Assembly (NCBI RefSeq): GCF_001428605.1
Contig: NZ_LMID01000013.1
Span: forward strand, 574,106 to 638,105
Length of the DNA stretch: 64,000 nucleotides
Direction: 5' to 3'
Source: Sphingomonas sp. Root720
GTDB taxonomy: Bacteria; Pseudomonadota; Alphaproteobacteria; Sphingomonadales; Sphingomonadaceae
Shown here: positions 24,554-33,093 of the stretch, piece by piece
How the letters are laid out: each line of letters opens with the position of its first letter
Position numbering within the stretch: the stretch's first letter is position 1
Notes under the pieces: model-generated
What the model was told of the DNA's origin: nothing
Database searches by the model: none
The model's input: the letters and a program-made list of their open reading frames with translations, nothing else
Program-made: the position numbers and the translations under genes

Positions 24554-25156
24554 ATGCCGACCATATTAGCGATCAAGAGCAGCGCCGGCGGCGTGACGTC
24601 GGTGTCGAGCAGCCTCGTCGACCATCTGGTCGCGCGGCTCGTTCGAGAGAGACCCGGCGCCTCGGTCATCGAGCACGACCTCGACCGCGAGAGCATCCCG
24701 CACATCAGGCGGGAGTCGCTGGCGGGGATCGGCAGACCGGCACCGGAGACCGAGCAGTCACGGGCGACCCGCGAACTGTCGGACAGGCTCGTGGCCGAGG
24801 TCCACGCAGCCGACTTCATCGTCATCGGCGCGCCGATGTACAATTTCGGCGTGCCTTCGACGTTGAAGTCGTGGTTCGATCATGTGCTGCGCGCCGGACA
24901 GACCTTCCGGTTCGGCCCCGACGGCCGCGAGGGCCTGGTCGCCCCGAAGCCAACCGTCGTCATCCAGACGCGCGGCGGCTTCTACAGCGAGGGCCCCACG
25001 ATCGGGGAGGACTCGCAGGAACCCCATCTTCGGACCATGCTCGACTTCATCGGGCTGAGCGACGTCAGGTTCATCCGGCTCGAGAAGATGGCGAGAGAGA
25101 CAGCGGGTCAGGTCGAGCGCGCCAGAAACGATCTTGACGGGATCGTTTGGGGCTAA
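24554..25156 (+). CDS. azoR: FMN-dependent NAD(P)H azoreductase/quinone reductase
   Basis: 200 residues with a flavodoxin-like fold. The N-terminal VLAIKSS-type phosphate loop (AIKSSAGGVTSVSS), the FMN-binding PMYNFGVPSTLKSWFDHV and IQTRGGFYSEGP are characteristic of AzoR (ACP phosphodiesterase-like) enzymes, which reduce quinones and azo or nitro compounds by two electrons. Length is normal for the family. It is probably the last gene of the MarR island; the twin hairpins at 25187-25254 follow. It could detoxify quinones produced in the pathway or supply reduced flavin. Confidence 0.85.
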   Translation: MPTILAIKSSAGGVTSVSSSLVDHLVARLVRERPGASVIEHDLDRESIPHIRRESLAGIGRPAPETEQSRATRELSDRLVAEVHAADFIVIGAPMYNFGVPSTLKSWFDHVLRAGQTFRFGPDGREGLVAPKPTVVIQTRGGFYSEGPTIGEDSQEPHLRTMLDFIGLSDVRFIRLEKMARETAGQVERARNDLDGIVWG

Positions 25157-25186
25157 GCTCGATCGAGCCTGAAGTCGCGCCACCTT

Positions 25187-25254
25187 CCTCCCACGGACGG
25201 GCGATGATCCGTGGGAGGACAGGGCATGCCGGGCATCACGTGCAGCGATGCCCG
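25187..25254. terminator. Tandem bidirectional terminator hairpins
   Basis: Hairpin 1 has a perfect 11-bp stem (25187-25197 with 25208-25218). Hairpin 2 has a perfect 8-bp stem CGGGCATC/GATGCCCG (25230-25237 with 25247-25254). They separate the convergent azoR and amidohydrolase genes and form the boundary between the MarR and LysR blocks. Confidence 0.7.
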
Positions 25255-25277
25255 ATACTTAGGCGAGCATTTGCCGC

Positions 25278-26603
25278 TCAGTCCGCCAGCTTACCATGGG
25301 CATCGTCGCGGAAGATCCTGCCGTCCTTCATCACGAAGCTGATCGTGCGCAACGCGGAGATGTCGGCGGTCGGGTCGCTGCCGACAGCGATGATGTCGGC
25401 ATATTGGCCCGGCGCGATACGGCCGACCTGGTCTTCGATGCCCAGCAGCTTCGCGGTCTGCGTCGTGGCCGACTGCAGCGCCTGGAGCGGGGTCATGCCG
25501 GCCTTCACGTAAAGCTCGGCTTCGGCGACGGTCGCGGTGGTGCCGCCATTGGGCTCGAACGGGAACTGGTCGGTGCCCAGGCCGATGCTTACCCCCATCT
25601 TGATGGCCCGCTGCAGCATGGCCCAATGGTCCTTGCCGGTCGAATCGACGCGATCGAGATACCAGTCGGGGGAACCGATCTTCTTGTAGAATTCGCGCGC
25701 GCCGGCCTGGCTGACGACGATCGTCGGGACCAGCCAGACTCCCTGCGCCTTCATCTGCTTCAGATTGTCGTCGGTGAGGTGATAGCCGTGCTCGAAGCAA
25801 TTGATCCCCATGTCGAGCGACTGCTTGGCCGCTTCGGCCGACCCGTTGTGCGCGGTGACCTTGATGCCGTTGCGGTGCGCGACGTCGATCAGCGTCTTCA
25901 GTTCCTCGTCGGTCATCGGCGCAGCGGCGATGCTGCCATGGGTATCGGCGATGCCGCCCGAGATGGCGATCTTGATCCAGTCCGCCCCCTGCTTGATCTG
26001 CTCCCGCACGGCATGGGCCAGCGCATAGGGGCCGTCGGCCTCGAGGAAGCCGTGGCCGCCGGTGGGCACGATGATCTCGCCGGCGGTCTTGATCCGGGGG
26101 CCGATGATCTCGCCCTTCTCGATCGCGCGGCGCACGGCGAAGTCGACGCCATGCTCCTCGCCGACCAGACGGACGGTGGTGACACCCGCGAGCAGCGAGC
26201 GGCGGGCGTTGGCGGCCATGCGGAGCGCCATCTGCGGATCGGTCTCGCTGGCCAGCGCGGCGCCCTCGGCGCCCGGCAGCTTGAGGCCGAGATGGACGTG
26301 CATGTTCATCAGGCCCGGGGCTAGCCATTTGCCGCCCATCGGCACCACCTCGGCGCCGGCCGGGATCGTGACCTTGTCGGCGGCGCCGACGGCCTCGATC
26401 TTGCCGTCGCGGACGATCACCACCGCGTTGCGGATCGGCGCGCCGCCCTGGATGGAGACGATGTTGGCGTCGGTCAGCGCGATCACCGCGTTGCTGTGCT
26501 GGGCCTTCACCGGCTCCGCGGTGGGCAGCGCCTGGACGGCGGCGGGCACGGCGACGCTCACGAGCATCGCCAGCATCGCTTGCTTGATATGGCGGATCTT
26601 CAT
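25278..26603 (-). CDS. Secreted amidohydrolase, imidazolonepropionase-like / Xaa-Pro-type dipeptidase family
   Basis: 441 residues from ATG 26603, which begins a signal peptide (MLAMLVSVAVPAAVQA) and has GGGAGCGAAGAAG upstream. Metal ligands are intact: HxH in NMHVHLGL, a carboxylatable Lys in ADWIKIAISGG, His in VTAHNGS and CFEHGYH, and Asp in GLGTDQF. Characterised relatives of this amidohydrolase clade remove C-terminal Pro, Arg or Lys from dipeptides or N-acyl amino acids. A close paralogue lies at 33094-34356. It is the last gene of a minus-strand run (TonB receptor, esterase, DUF885, this gene) with 26 nt to its upstream neighbour. Confidence 0.82.
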   Translation of the reverse strand: MKIRHIKQAMLAMLVSVAVPAAVQALPTAEPVKAQHSNAVIALTDANIVSIQGGAPIRNAVVIVRDGKIEAVGAADKVTIPAGAEVVPMGGKWLAPGLMNMHVHLGLKLPGAEGAALASETDPQMALRMAANARRSLLAGVTTVRLVGEEHGVDFAVRRAIEKGEIIGPRIKTAGEIIVPTGGHGFLEADGPYALAHAVREQIKQGADWIKIAISGGIADTHGSIAAAPMTDEELKTLIDVAHRNGIKVTAHNGSAEAAKQSLDMGINCFEHGYHLTDDNLKQMKAQGVWLVPTIVVSQAGAREFYKKIGSPDWYLDRVDSTGKDHWAMLQRAIKMGVSIGLGTDQFPFEPNGGTTATVAEAELYVKAGMTPLQALQSATTQTAKLLGIEDQVGRIAPGQYADIIAVGSDPTADISALRTISFVMKDGRIFRDDAHGKLAD

Positions 26604-26629
26604 TCTTCTTCGCTCCCTGGGGTAATCGT

Positions 26630-28444
26630 TCACGCCGCCGCCCATTGGGCGACCGCCTTTTCCAGAACGGCCATCGGCATCGGGCCGGCGGTGAGGATGA
26701 GGTCGTGGAAGGCGCGCACGTCGAAACGGGCGCCCATGCGGGCGCGGGCGGCCTCGCGCGCGGCGACGATCCGGGTGGCGCCGACCTTGAAGCTGCACGC
26801 CTGGCCCGGGTAGACCGCGTAGCGGGTCACTTCGCGGTCGGTGGCCAGCGGCTGCTCGCCGGCATTGTCGACCATCCAGGCGACGGCCTGCTGCTTGGAC
26901 CAGCGCTCGTGGTGGATGCCCGTGTCGACGACGATCCGAGCCGCACGGAACAGCTGGGACTGGAGTTCACCGATCCGCCCGAACGGATCGCCGTCGAATA
27001 TGCCCAGCTCGGCCGCGACCTGCTGGGCATATAGCGCATAGCCTTCGGTATAGGCCGAGAAGCGCACGACCTTGCGGAACATCGGCAGAGCCGGCGCATG
27101 GGCAAGGACGCTGTACTGGAAATGATGGCCCGGTACCGCTTCGTGATGGGTGAGCGTGGGCAGCCGCCAGGTGGCGTGTTCGCTCGGATTCTGCAGGTTG
27201 AGCGAATAGACGCCGGGCTCTCCGGGCGCGCCTTCGCTGTAGAAGGCGCCAGGCGCGCCGGCCTCGATCGCCGGTGGGATGCGCCGGACGACGACCGGAT
27301 CGACCGTCGAGATGCCGTAGGCCTGCGGCAGCCGCGCGGTGATGTCCCGGATATAGCCTTCGGCGAGCGCCAGCAGCTTGGCGCGTCCGGCATCGTCGTC
27401 GCTGACCTTGAAGCGCGGATCCTTGTTGAGCGCGCCGATGCGGGCTCCGACCGAACCCTGCGACAGCCCCTGGGCCTTCAACAGCGCATCGATCTGCTCG
27501 ATCAGCTGGCGGCACTGTTCGAGGCCCAGCTTGTGGAGGTCGCCCGGCGCGATGTCCGCCGTCGTGTTCGACCGCACCGCCGCCGCATAATAGGCGTCGC
27601 CGTCGGGCAGCCGCCACACCCCGGCGATGTCGACCGCCTTGGGCGCGACGGCTTCCAGCGCGGCGATCTGCCGGTCGAGCGCGGGGACGATCCGGTCGCG
27701 GAAGATCTTCTCGGCGCGGGCATCGTCGCCTTGCCGGCCGAGCTGCTTCATCTTGACGAGCGCCGGCGCGATCAGCGCGGATTCGAGCGGCGGGCGATCG
27801 CGCAGCCCCTTGATCTGGCCGATCGTCTTGGCGATCACGAAATCGGGCGGGATCACGCCGACCGAGGCATCGTGGCGGATCCGCTCGCTTTCCTGGTCGA
27901 GCGCGGTCGCCAGCGCCGCGAGGCGCGCATACCAGGCTTCGACATCGGCGCCGTCCTTGATCGGATGGCGGGTGCCGATGAAGTCGGGCAGCCAGTAATA
28001 GGCGCCGTTCATCTGGCTGACGACATAGGGGCTCGGCCGCAGGTTCATGTCGACATAGCCGTAGCGGCCGAGCAGGTCGTCGAGCGTCTCGTAGACGTAG
28101 AGCGCGACGTCGCGGTCGAGTGCGGCGCGCGGGGAAAGACGAGCGGCGGGCAGCGCCTTCAACTCGCGCAGCGCCTGCTTCACCGCGGCCTGGTCGCCGG
28201 CGCGGGCCGCCATCGAACGGTCGTCGAGCCTGCCGCGCAGCCAGGCGTTGGCGCCCTTGTCGAAATCATTGCCGGTCGCCTCCTCGGGCGAGCGGCGGAG
28301 GAAGGCCTCGGTATGGCGCTGAAGGAGAGCTTCGAGCGCCGCGTCCTCGGTGGTGCCGGCATAGAGGGCGGGCAGTGGGCCGATCAGGCCCAGCGCCGTG
28401 CCCGTGGCGGCGGCCTGGAGAATATGGCGACGATCGATCAACAC
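26630..28444 (-). CDS. Tat-exported DUF885 metallohydrolase-like protein (copy 1)
   Basis: About 604 residues. GTG 28444 is the best start: GAGGAG lies 8 nt upstream and a twin-arginine signal begins directly after it (IDRRHILQAAATGTALG). The zinc-type motif HEAVPGHHF is near residue 434, followed by EGYALYAQQ and YPGQACSFKVG, the DUF885 hallmarks. The family is related to carboxypeptidase M32/M3-like folds and is thought to hydrolyse small peptides or amides. It shares the family and Tat export with the copy at 34642-36465. Co-transcribed with the upstream esterase (38-nt gap). Confidence 0.8.
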   Translation of the reverse strand: MLIDRRHILQAAATGTALGLIGPLPALYAGTTEDAALEALLQRHTEAFLRRSPEEATGNDFDKGANAWLRGRLDDRSMAARAGDQAAVKQALRELKALPAARLSPRAALDRDVALYVYETLDDLLGRYGYVDMNLRPSPYVVSQMNGAYYWLPDFIGTRHPIKDGADVEAWYARLAALATALDQESERIRHDASVGVIPPDFVIAKTIGQIKGLRDRPPLESALIAPALVKMKQLGRQGDDARAEKIFRDRIVPALDRQIAALEAVAPKAVDIAGVWRLPDGDAYYAAAVRSNTTADIAPGDLHKLGLEQCRQLIEQIDALLKAQGLSQGSVGARIGALNKDPRFKVSDDDAGRAKLLALAEGYIRDITARLPQAYGISTVDPVVVRRIPPAIEAGAPGAFYSEGAPGEPGVYSLNLQNPSEHATWRLPTLTHHEAVPGHHFQYSVLAHAPALPMFRKVVRFSAYTEGYALYAQQVAAELGIFDGDPFGRIGELQSQLFRAARIVVDTGIHHERWSKQQAVAWMVDNAGEQPLATDREVTRYAVYPGQACSFKVGATRIVAAREAARARMGARFDVRAFHDLILTAGPMPMAVLEKAVAQWAAA

Positions 28445-28482
28445 GAAATGAACTCCTCGGATATTCGCTGTTTGCTTGAGAA

Positions 28483-29979
28483 CTAATCGACCACCAGGGT
28501 CGACAATGTCCGGACGCCGGCCTCCGCACCGGGCGCTGCCGGAAAGGCATGGACGAAGGTCGGTCCGGACGCTTCCTGCCGATCGGCCGTGCGATGTGCC
28601 GCCCGCAGACGATCGGGCGACACGCCTTTCTCCACCCAAGCCTCCATCGCGCCGATATAATCGATGGCAAAGGGGCCGTCGCCGCCCCAGCAATGCTCCA
28701 TTCCGGGCACCATCACCAGTTGCGCGAAGCCGCGCGTCTCGCGGGCGCCGCCCATCGCGCGCGTGACGGCCGCATAATAGTCGACGCTGTTCAGCGGGGC
28801 GACCCGGGCATCGGCCCAGCCATGATAGATGAGCAGCTTGCCGCCCGCGTCGCGAAAGGCCCGCAGGTCGGGATGGGAGGCCGAGTATAATATCTCATAT
28901 TCGCGGAGCCGATCGGGATCGCGGTCGAAATCGAAGGCGGTCGCCTCCCAGTCCGGTCCGAAATCAGACTGGATGAACCGCGTCGTGTCGGTGCCCGATC
29001 GCGTTGCCTGCGCCGGCCCGCCGATCGCCAGGAAACTGCGCCAGCCCATTTCGGAGCCCGGCAGGAAACCTCCGCCGAAATAGACCGGACGGCCCGCCGA
29101 ATCGACTGGCCCGGCATAGACCTTCCGGGCCGCGGCAACCTGCTCGTCGGTGAGGCCGAGCGAACCGGGATCGAACCGACGGCGCGGATCGTCGATCACC
29201 CCGTCGCTGCGGCCATCGACCCGGTCGAGCGCCGCGATCGCGCCATCGTGAAGACGCTTGAGGCTATGATCGTCGAAGATCGGGCTGCCGTCCGGCCGGG
29301 CAAGGCTTTTCAGCGTCCAGACGAAGCTCATCGAGGTTCCGGCCTCGCTGACAACGGGCGCGCCGGCGATGACTCCATCGAAATCGTGCGGAAAGCGCTG
29401 CGCCGACACCAGGGCCTGGCGCCCGCCGGTCGAGCAGCCCATGAAGTAGGAGTGCCGGGGCCGCTCGCCGTAGAAGGCCGCTACGATCGCCTTGCCGGTC
29501 AGCGCGGTGCGGTGGGTGGCGCGAAAGGCGAAATCCATCTTCGCCTCGAGGTTGCGCCAGGCCCACAGGCCATCGGCCGGGGTCGAGCGATGCCCCATGT
29601 CGGAAATGATGCAGGCATAGCCCCGCGCGAACGGGTAGTCGCATTCCCGCGCCCACACCGATTCGCCGGAGATACCGCAGGAGCCGGTACAGCCGGCGTA
29701 GAAGAGTTTCCCGTTCCAGCCACCGGCCGGCAGGACGATCTGGAACAGGGTGTTGGGCGCCACATAGCCCTTCACGAGGCAGTGCGCGGCGCGCTGGCCG
29801 GCCGTGCCGACGGCTTCGGCCGACATGACATGCGCCGGCATCTCGTCGGCGAGATCGAGCGGTGCGCGGACGAGAGCCTCGCACGCCGTGGCGACGGTGG
29901 GGACCGGCGCGGCGAACGCAGTCGCCTCGACCCCGCAAGCCATGAGGGTGAAGATGATCAGCCAATATCTGGTCTGCAT
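28483..29979 (-). CDS. Secreted tannase/feruloyl-esterase-family hydrolase
   Basis: 498 residues. Signal peptide MQTRYWLIIFTLMACGVEA with a possible lipobox-like Cys. Family features: the serine elbow GCSTGGRQAL near 177, the Ca2+-binding loop DRVDGRSDGVIDDP, and the catalytic His in MVPGMEHCWGGDGP. Tannase-family enzymes cleave feruloyl, galloyl, MHET-type or related aromatic esters. In this neighbourhood of peptidases the substrate might instead be an acyl amino acid ester; that is open. Second gene of the TonB-esterase-DUF885-amidohydrolase run. Confidence 0.85.
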   Translation of the reverse strand: MQTRYWLIIFTLMACGVEATAFAAPVPTVATACEALVRAPLDLADEMPAHVMSAEAVGTAGQRAAHCLVKGYVAPNTLFQIVLPAGGWNGKLFYAGCTGSCGISGESVWARECDYPFARGYACIISDMGHRSTPADGLWAWRNLEAKMDFAFRATHRTALTGKAIVAAFYGERPRHSYFMGCSTGGRQALVSAQRFPHDFDGVIAGAPVVSEAGTSMSFVWTLKSLARPDGSPIFDDHSLKRLHDGAIAALDRVDGRSDGVIDDPRRRFDPGSLGLTDEQVAAARKVYAGPVDSAGRPVYFGGGFLPGSEMGWRSFLAIGGPAQATRSGTDTTRFIQSDFGPDWEATAFDFDRDPDRLREYEILYSASHPDLRAFRDAGGKLLIYHGWADARVAPLNSVDYYAAVTRAMGGARETRGFAQLVMVPGMEHCWGGDGPFAIDYIGAMEAWVEKGVSPDRLRAAHRTADRQEASGPTFVHAFPAAPGAEAGVRTLSTLVVD

Positions 29980-30055
29980 CGCCCCTGCCCTCCCGTCCCC
30001 GATCCGGACATCCTATCCCGCATCGCGCAGGGATGATGCCCCTCTGTCAGAAGAA

Positions 30056-30082
30056 GGGGCGGCGATCTGCGACCGCCGCCCC
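30056..30082 (-). terminator. Terminator-like hairpin after the TonB receptor gene
   Basis: Perfect 9-bp stem GGGGCGGCG/CGCCGCCCC with a 9-nt loop. On the minus strand it is followed by a pyrimidine run (TTCTTCT) and starts 11 nt after the receptor stop. It probably reduces read-through into the esterase operon. Confidence 0.65.
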
Positions 30083-30092
30083 GTTCAGTACC

Positions 30093-32372
30093 TCAGAACT
30101 TGTAGCCGACGTTCACGCCGATCGTCCGGAAGGACGGCTCGACCTGCACGCCGCTGTAGAAGGCCTTCTCATAGGCGCTGGCGTAATAATGGGCCTTGAA
30201 GAGATTCTCGGCGAACACGACCGCGCGAAACTTCTCGGTCTCGACGCCCAGGCGCAGGTTCACATTGTGATAGCTCGGAGCCAGGAAGGGCTCGCCCGGA
30301 ACCGCCTTGTACAGATAATAATAGGGGTTCGAGATCGTCTTCGCGCGATAGTTCCACTCGAGACGGGCGAAGGCTTCGAGCGTGTCGGTGATCGGCACGT
30401 TATACTGGGTCTGCGCGCCCAGCGTCCACTTCGGCGCCGTCGTCAGCTGCTGGCCCGAAAGGTCGAGCACGATGCCGTCGATGAGGGCGTTCGGATAGTC
30501 CTTGTACTTCGACTTGTTGTAGCCGAGCTGACCGCCGAGCTTCCACCAGTCGGACAGCTTGGCATCGAAGCTCGCCTCGAGGCCGTAGCTCTCCGCCGAA
30601 GCGGCGTTGGCGATGCCGCTGACGCCGCGCAGCAGGCCGGTGACCGGATCGATGAACTGGAAGCGGATCGTCTGCTGGACGTCCTTCCAGTCCATGTAGA
30701 AGGCGGTCACGTCGACGCGGAGGCGCTTGTCGAACAGGTCGAACTTGGTGCCGAGTTCATAGTTCCACAGCGTCTCGGGATCGAACTCGTTGCGCAGCTG
30801 TGCCGCGTTCGCCGTCTGCGTACCGCCCGACTTGAAGCCGCGCGACGCCGTCGCGAAGATCATCCAGTTGGTCTGCGGCTTGTAGGACAGGGTGAACTTC
30901 GGCGAGACGTCGTTGAACGAGGCCGACCGGTCGTTGTTGCCGGTCACGATACCGTTGGAGCGGGTCTGGGAGTCGTTGGTGACCTTTTCCCACGAGTAAC
31001 GGATGCCGGCGGTGAAGGCCAACTTGTCCGTGAAGTTCGCGGTACCCTGTGCGAAAGCTGCGAAGTAGCGCGACGAGCTGTCGCCATCGGCGCCGGTGAC
31101 TTCCAGGCCCGAGCAATTGCCCGCGCTGGCGGCCGGGCACAGCGGGCTGGCCGCGCCGTGATAGGTCGACTGGTCGCTGACGCCGGTGTCCTTGCCGTAG
31201 CTGGTGCCGACGCTCCAGTCGAGGAAGTTGGAGCCGTTCGACTGGAGGCGAAGTTCGCCGCTGGTCGACTTGCGGGTCAGCTTGAGGTCTTCGTAGAAGA
31301 AGTCGCGGCTGCCGCCGTCGACGTCGCCATAGTTGAACACGTCGGACTTCAGGTGACCGGCGACGCCGGTCAGCGAGACCGGGCCCAGGTCCCAGACCGC
31401 GCGGGTGCTGAAATAGTGGAACTTGTTGCCGACCTTCTGCGCGCGGTTGAAGTTCACGCGATCGTCATTGTCCGGGAAGAAGCCGACGCCGTCGGGATTG
31501 CCGATCAGTCCGGCGGACTGGCCGTAATAGACCGACGCCCAGGTGCGGGTGACGAAGCCGGTGGGCACGCCGTTGCGCATGCCGACCTTTTCGTTCGAGG
31601 TGCTATACAGCAGGTCCCAGGTCAGGTTCTCGGTCGGGGTCAGGCGGGCCTGGATGCGGCCGGTATAATATCTGCTGTCGTTGCCGCCGCCGATCGGATT
31701 GATGTTCTTGATGTAGCCGTCGGACTTTTCATACTGGCCCGAGGCGCGGACGGCGAGCAGGCCCGGCACGACCGGCACGTTGAGGACGCCCTGCACGCGC
31801 TTGGTGTCGAAGCTCGAATAGCCCAGCTCGACCTCGCCTTCGAAGCGGTCGACCGGCTTCTTGGTGACGACGTTGATCGCGCCGCCGACGGCATTACGAC
31901 CGAAATAGGTGCCCTGCGGACCGCGCAGCACTTCGATCCGCTCGAGGTCGACGATCTGCGGGTTGCTGGTGCCGGCCGCGACGTTGAACTCGTCGACGTA
32001 GAAGGCGTAGCTCGACTGACGAACGTCGGCATAGGGGTTGAGCTGGTTCGAAATGCCGCGGATCGCGAGGTCCTTGCGGTCGCGCGAACCGTTGCTCTGG
32101 AACGAGACGTTCGGCGTCAGGGCGAAATAGTCCTCGACGCCCTGGACGTTCTGGTCCTTCAGCGTCTGCGCGGTGACGGCGGTCAGCGCGATCGGAACGT
32201 TCTGGATCGACTCGTTCCGGCGCTGCGCCGTGACGATGATCTCGCTGTCGGAAACGCCTTCCGCCGCAGTCTGGGCGAGAGCGGGCGTCGCAATGACGGC
32301 GACCGCGACCGACACGAGCGCCGTGCAACCCTGCATGCGGCGGGCAAGCTTTGCGTAAAACGACTGGGTCAT
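30093..32372 (-). CDS. TonB-dependent outer-membrane receptor
   Basis: 759 residues from ATG 32372 (AAGGGGAAG upstream; the preceding TTG is also in frame). Signal peptide ends ATPALAQ near residue 35. A TonB-box-like EIIVTAQRR follows, then the plug with LAIRGISNQL and VLRGPQGTYFGRNAVGG, and a barrel ending VGYKF. It is upstream of a secreted esterase, a DUF885 protein and an amidohydrolase, and downstream of the NTF2-fold gene and a putative LysR site, so it is the likely entry port for the oligopeptide or ester substrates of this block. Confidence 0.9.
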   Translation of the reverse strand: MTQSFYAKLARRMQGCTALVSVAVAVIATPALAQTAAEGVSDSEIIVTAQRRNESIQNVPIALTAVTAQTLKDQNVQGVEDYFALTPNVSFQSNGSRDRKDLAIRGISNQLNPYADVRQSSYAFYVDEFNVAAGTSNPQIVDLERIEVLRGPQGTYFGRNAVGGAINVVTKKPVDRFEGEVELGYSSFDTKRVQGVLNVPVVPGLLAVRASGQYEKSDGYIKNINPIGGGNDSRYYTGRIQARLTPTENLTWDLLYSTSNEKVGMRNGVPTGFVTRTWASVYYGQSAGLIGNPDGVGFFPDNDDRVNFNRAQKVGNKFHYFSTRAVWDLGPVSLTGVAGHLKSDVFNYGDVDGGSRDFFYEDLKLTRKSTSGELRLQSNGSNFLDWSVGTSYGKDTGVSDQSTYHGAASPLCPAASAGNCSGLEVTGADGDSSSRYFAAFAQGTANFTDKLAFTAGIRYSWEKVTNDSQTRSNGIVTGNNDRSASFNDVSPKFTLSYKPQTNWMIFATASRGFKSGGTQTANAAQLRNEFDPETLWNYELGTKFDLFDKRLRVDVTAFYMDWKDVQQTIRFQFIDPVTGLLRGVSGIANAASAESYGLEASFDAKLSDWWKLGGQLGYNKSKYKDYPNALIDGIVLDLSGQQLTTAPKWTLGAQTQYNVPITDTLEAFARLEWNYRAKTISNPYYYLYKAVPGEPFLAPSYHNVNLRLGVETEKFRAVVFAENLFKAHYYASAYEKAFYSGVQVEPSFRTIGVNVGYKF

Positions 32373-32477
32373 CAAATTCTTCCCCTTGTGTAAGGCCGGG
32401 ACCTTTGATCTCCGGCGCTTGGATTTTTCAGCCTACTCTCGGCCCGCGCACCGCGGGGGCCCCTCAGAATGCGAAAA

Positions 32478-32966
32478 TCACTTGGTCCAGCATTGCGGAT
32501 CGATCGGGCCCTTGGCCGGATCGAGCACCTCGCGGACGAGCACGATCGAGGAGATCTTGCCGTCGCGCAGGGTGGCGTGACCGGCGGCGAGCGAGCAGGC
32601 GGGCTTGCCGGCACGGCGCGAGCGGATCACATGATAGGTGTAGACGAGGCCGTCCTTCTCGAAGACTTCCTTGAAGGGAACGACGATCTCGACTTGGGCC
32701 CCGCTCGACTGGATCTTCTGGAAATGGGTCGCCCATTGGTCGACGCCATCGATCACGGTACGCCCCTCGAGGACGAGGGTCGCATCGGGAGTGAAGAACT
32801 TCGAGAAATTCTCCGCGGTGTAGGCACCGGGAGTGTTGAACGCCTGGTTCCACCAGATGAACATCTTGGAAAGCGCATCCGTGGTCGGCTTCTCGGCGCC
32901 GGCCGGCGCCGCAATGGCGAGGCAGGCGGCGATGGCCGATGCAAGGAAGGCTTTCGTCTTCGTCAA
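32478..32966 (-). CDS. Secreted NTF2/SnoaL-like fold protein
   Basis: 162 residues with a TTG start at 32966, chosen because AAGGGGA precedes it by about 6 nt and a signal peptide begins at once (TKTKAFLASAIAACLAIAAPAGA). Upstream extension to 33014 has no ribosome site. The rest (FFTPDATLVLEG, GVDQWATHFQKIQSSG, ending PQCWTK) looks like a cystatin/NTF2-like alpha+beta cone fold as in DUF4440/SnoaL proteins. Its role is unknown; a periplasmic ligand-binding or accessory role for the receptor gene 105 nt downstream is plausible. Putative LysR site 1 is 104-118 nt upstream. Confidence 0.65.
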   Translation of the reverse strand: MTKTKAFLASAIAACLAIAAPAGAEKPTTDALSKMFIWWNQAFNTPGAYTAENFSKFFTPDATLVLEGRTVIDGVDQWATHFQKIQSSGAQVEIVVPFKEVFEKDGLVYTYHVIRSRRAGKPACSLAAGHATLRDGKISSIVLVREVLDPAKGPIDPQCWTK

Positions 32967-33069
32967 AACTTGTCCCCTTGTCTGCGGCTCGGCTTGCGGG
33001 CCCGCCCTCGACATGGAAGTTGTCCGTCAGTTACAGAGTTGTTGCAATGACAGCAGTCAGCCGGCTTTG

Positions 33070-33084
33070 TTGCGTTTCACGCAA
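33070..33084. promoter_or_regulatory. Putative LysR operator 1 (TTGCG-N5-CGCAA)
   Basis: TTGCGTTTCACGCAA, a perfect 5+5 palindrome with a 5-nt spacer and the T-N11-A frame of LysR sites. It lies upstream of the NTF2-fold/TonB receptor genes. The same palindrome recurs at 34474 and 39136. Confidence 0.55.
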
Positions 33085-33093
33085 ATTAGCGCC

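Noticed and set aside
30033-32393. 786-codon plus-strand frame opposite a TonB receptor
   Set aside because: Same antisense effect; the receptor frame has a signal peptide, plug and terminal Phe.
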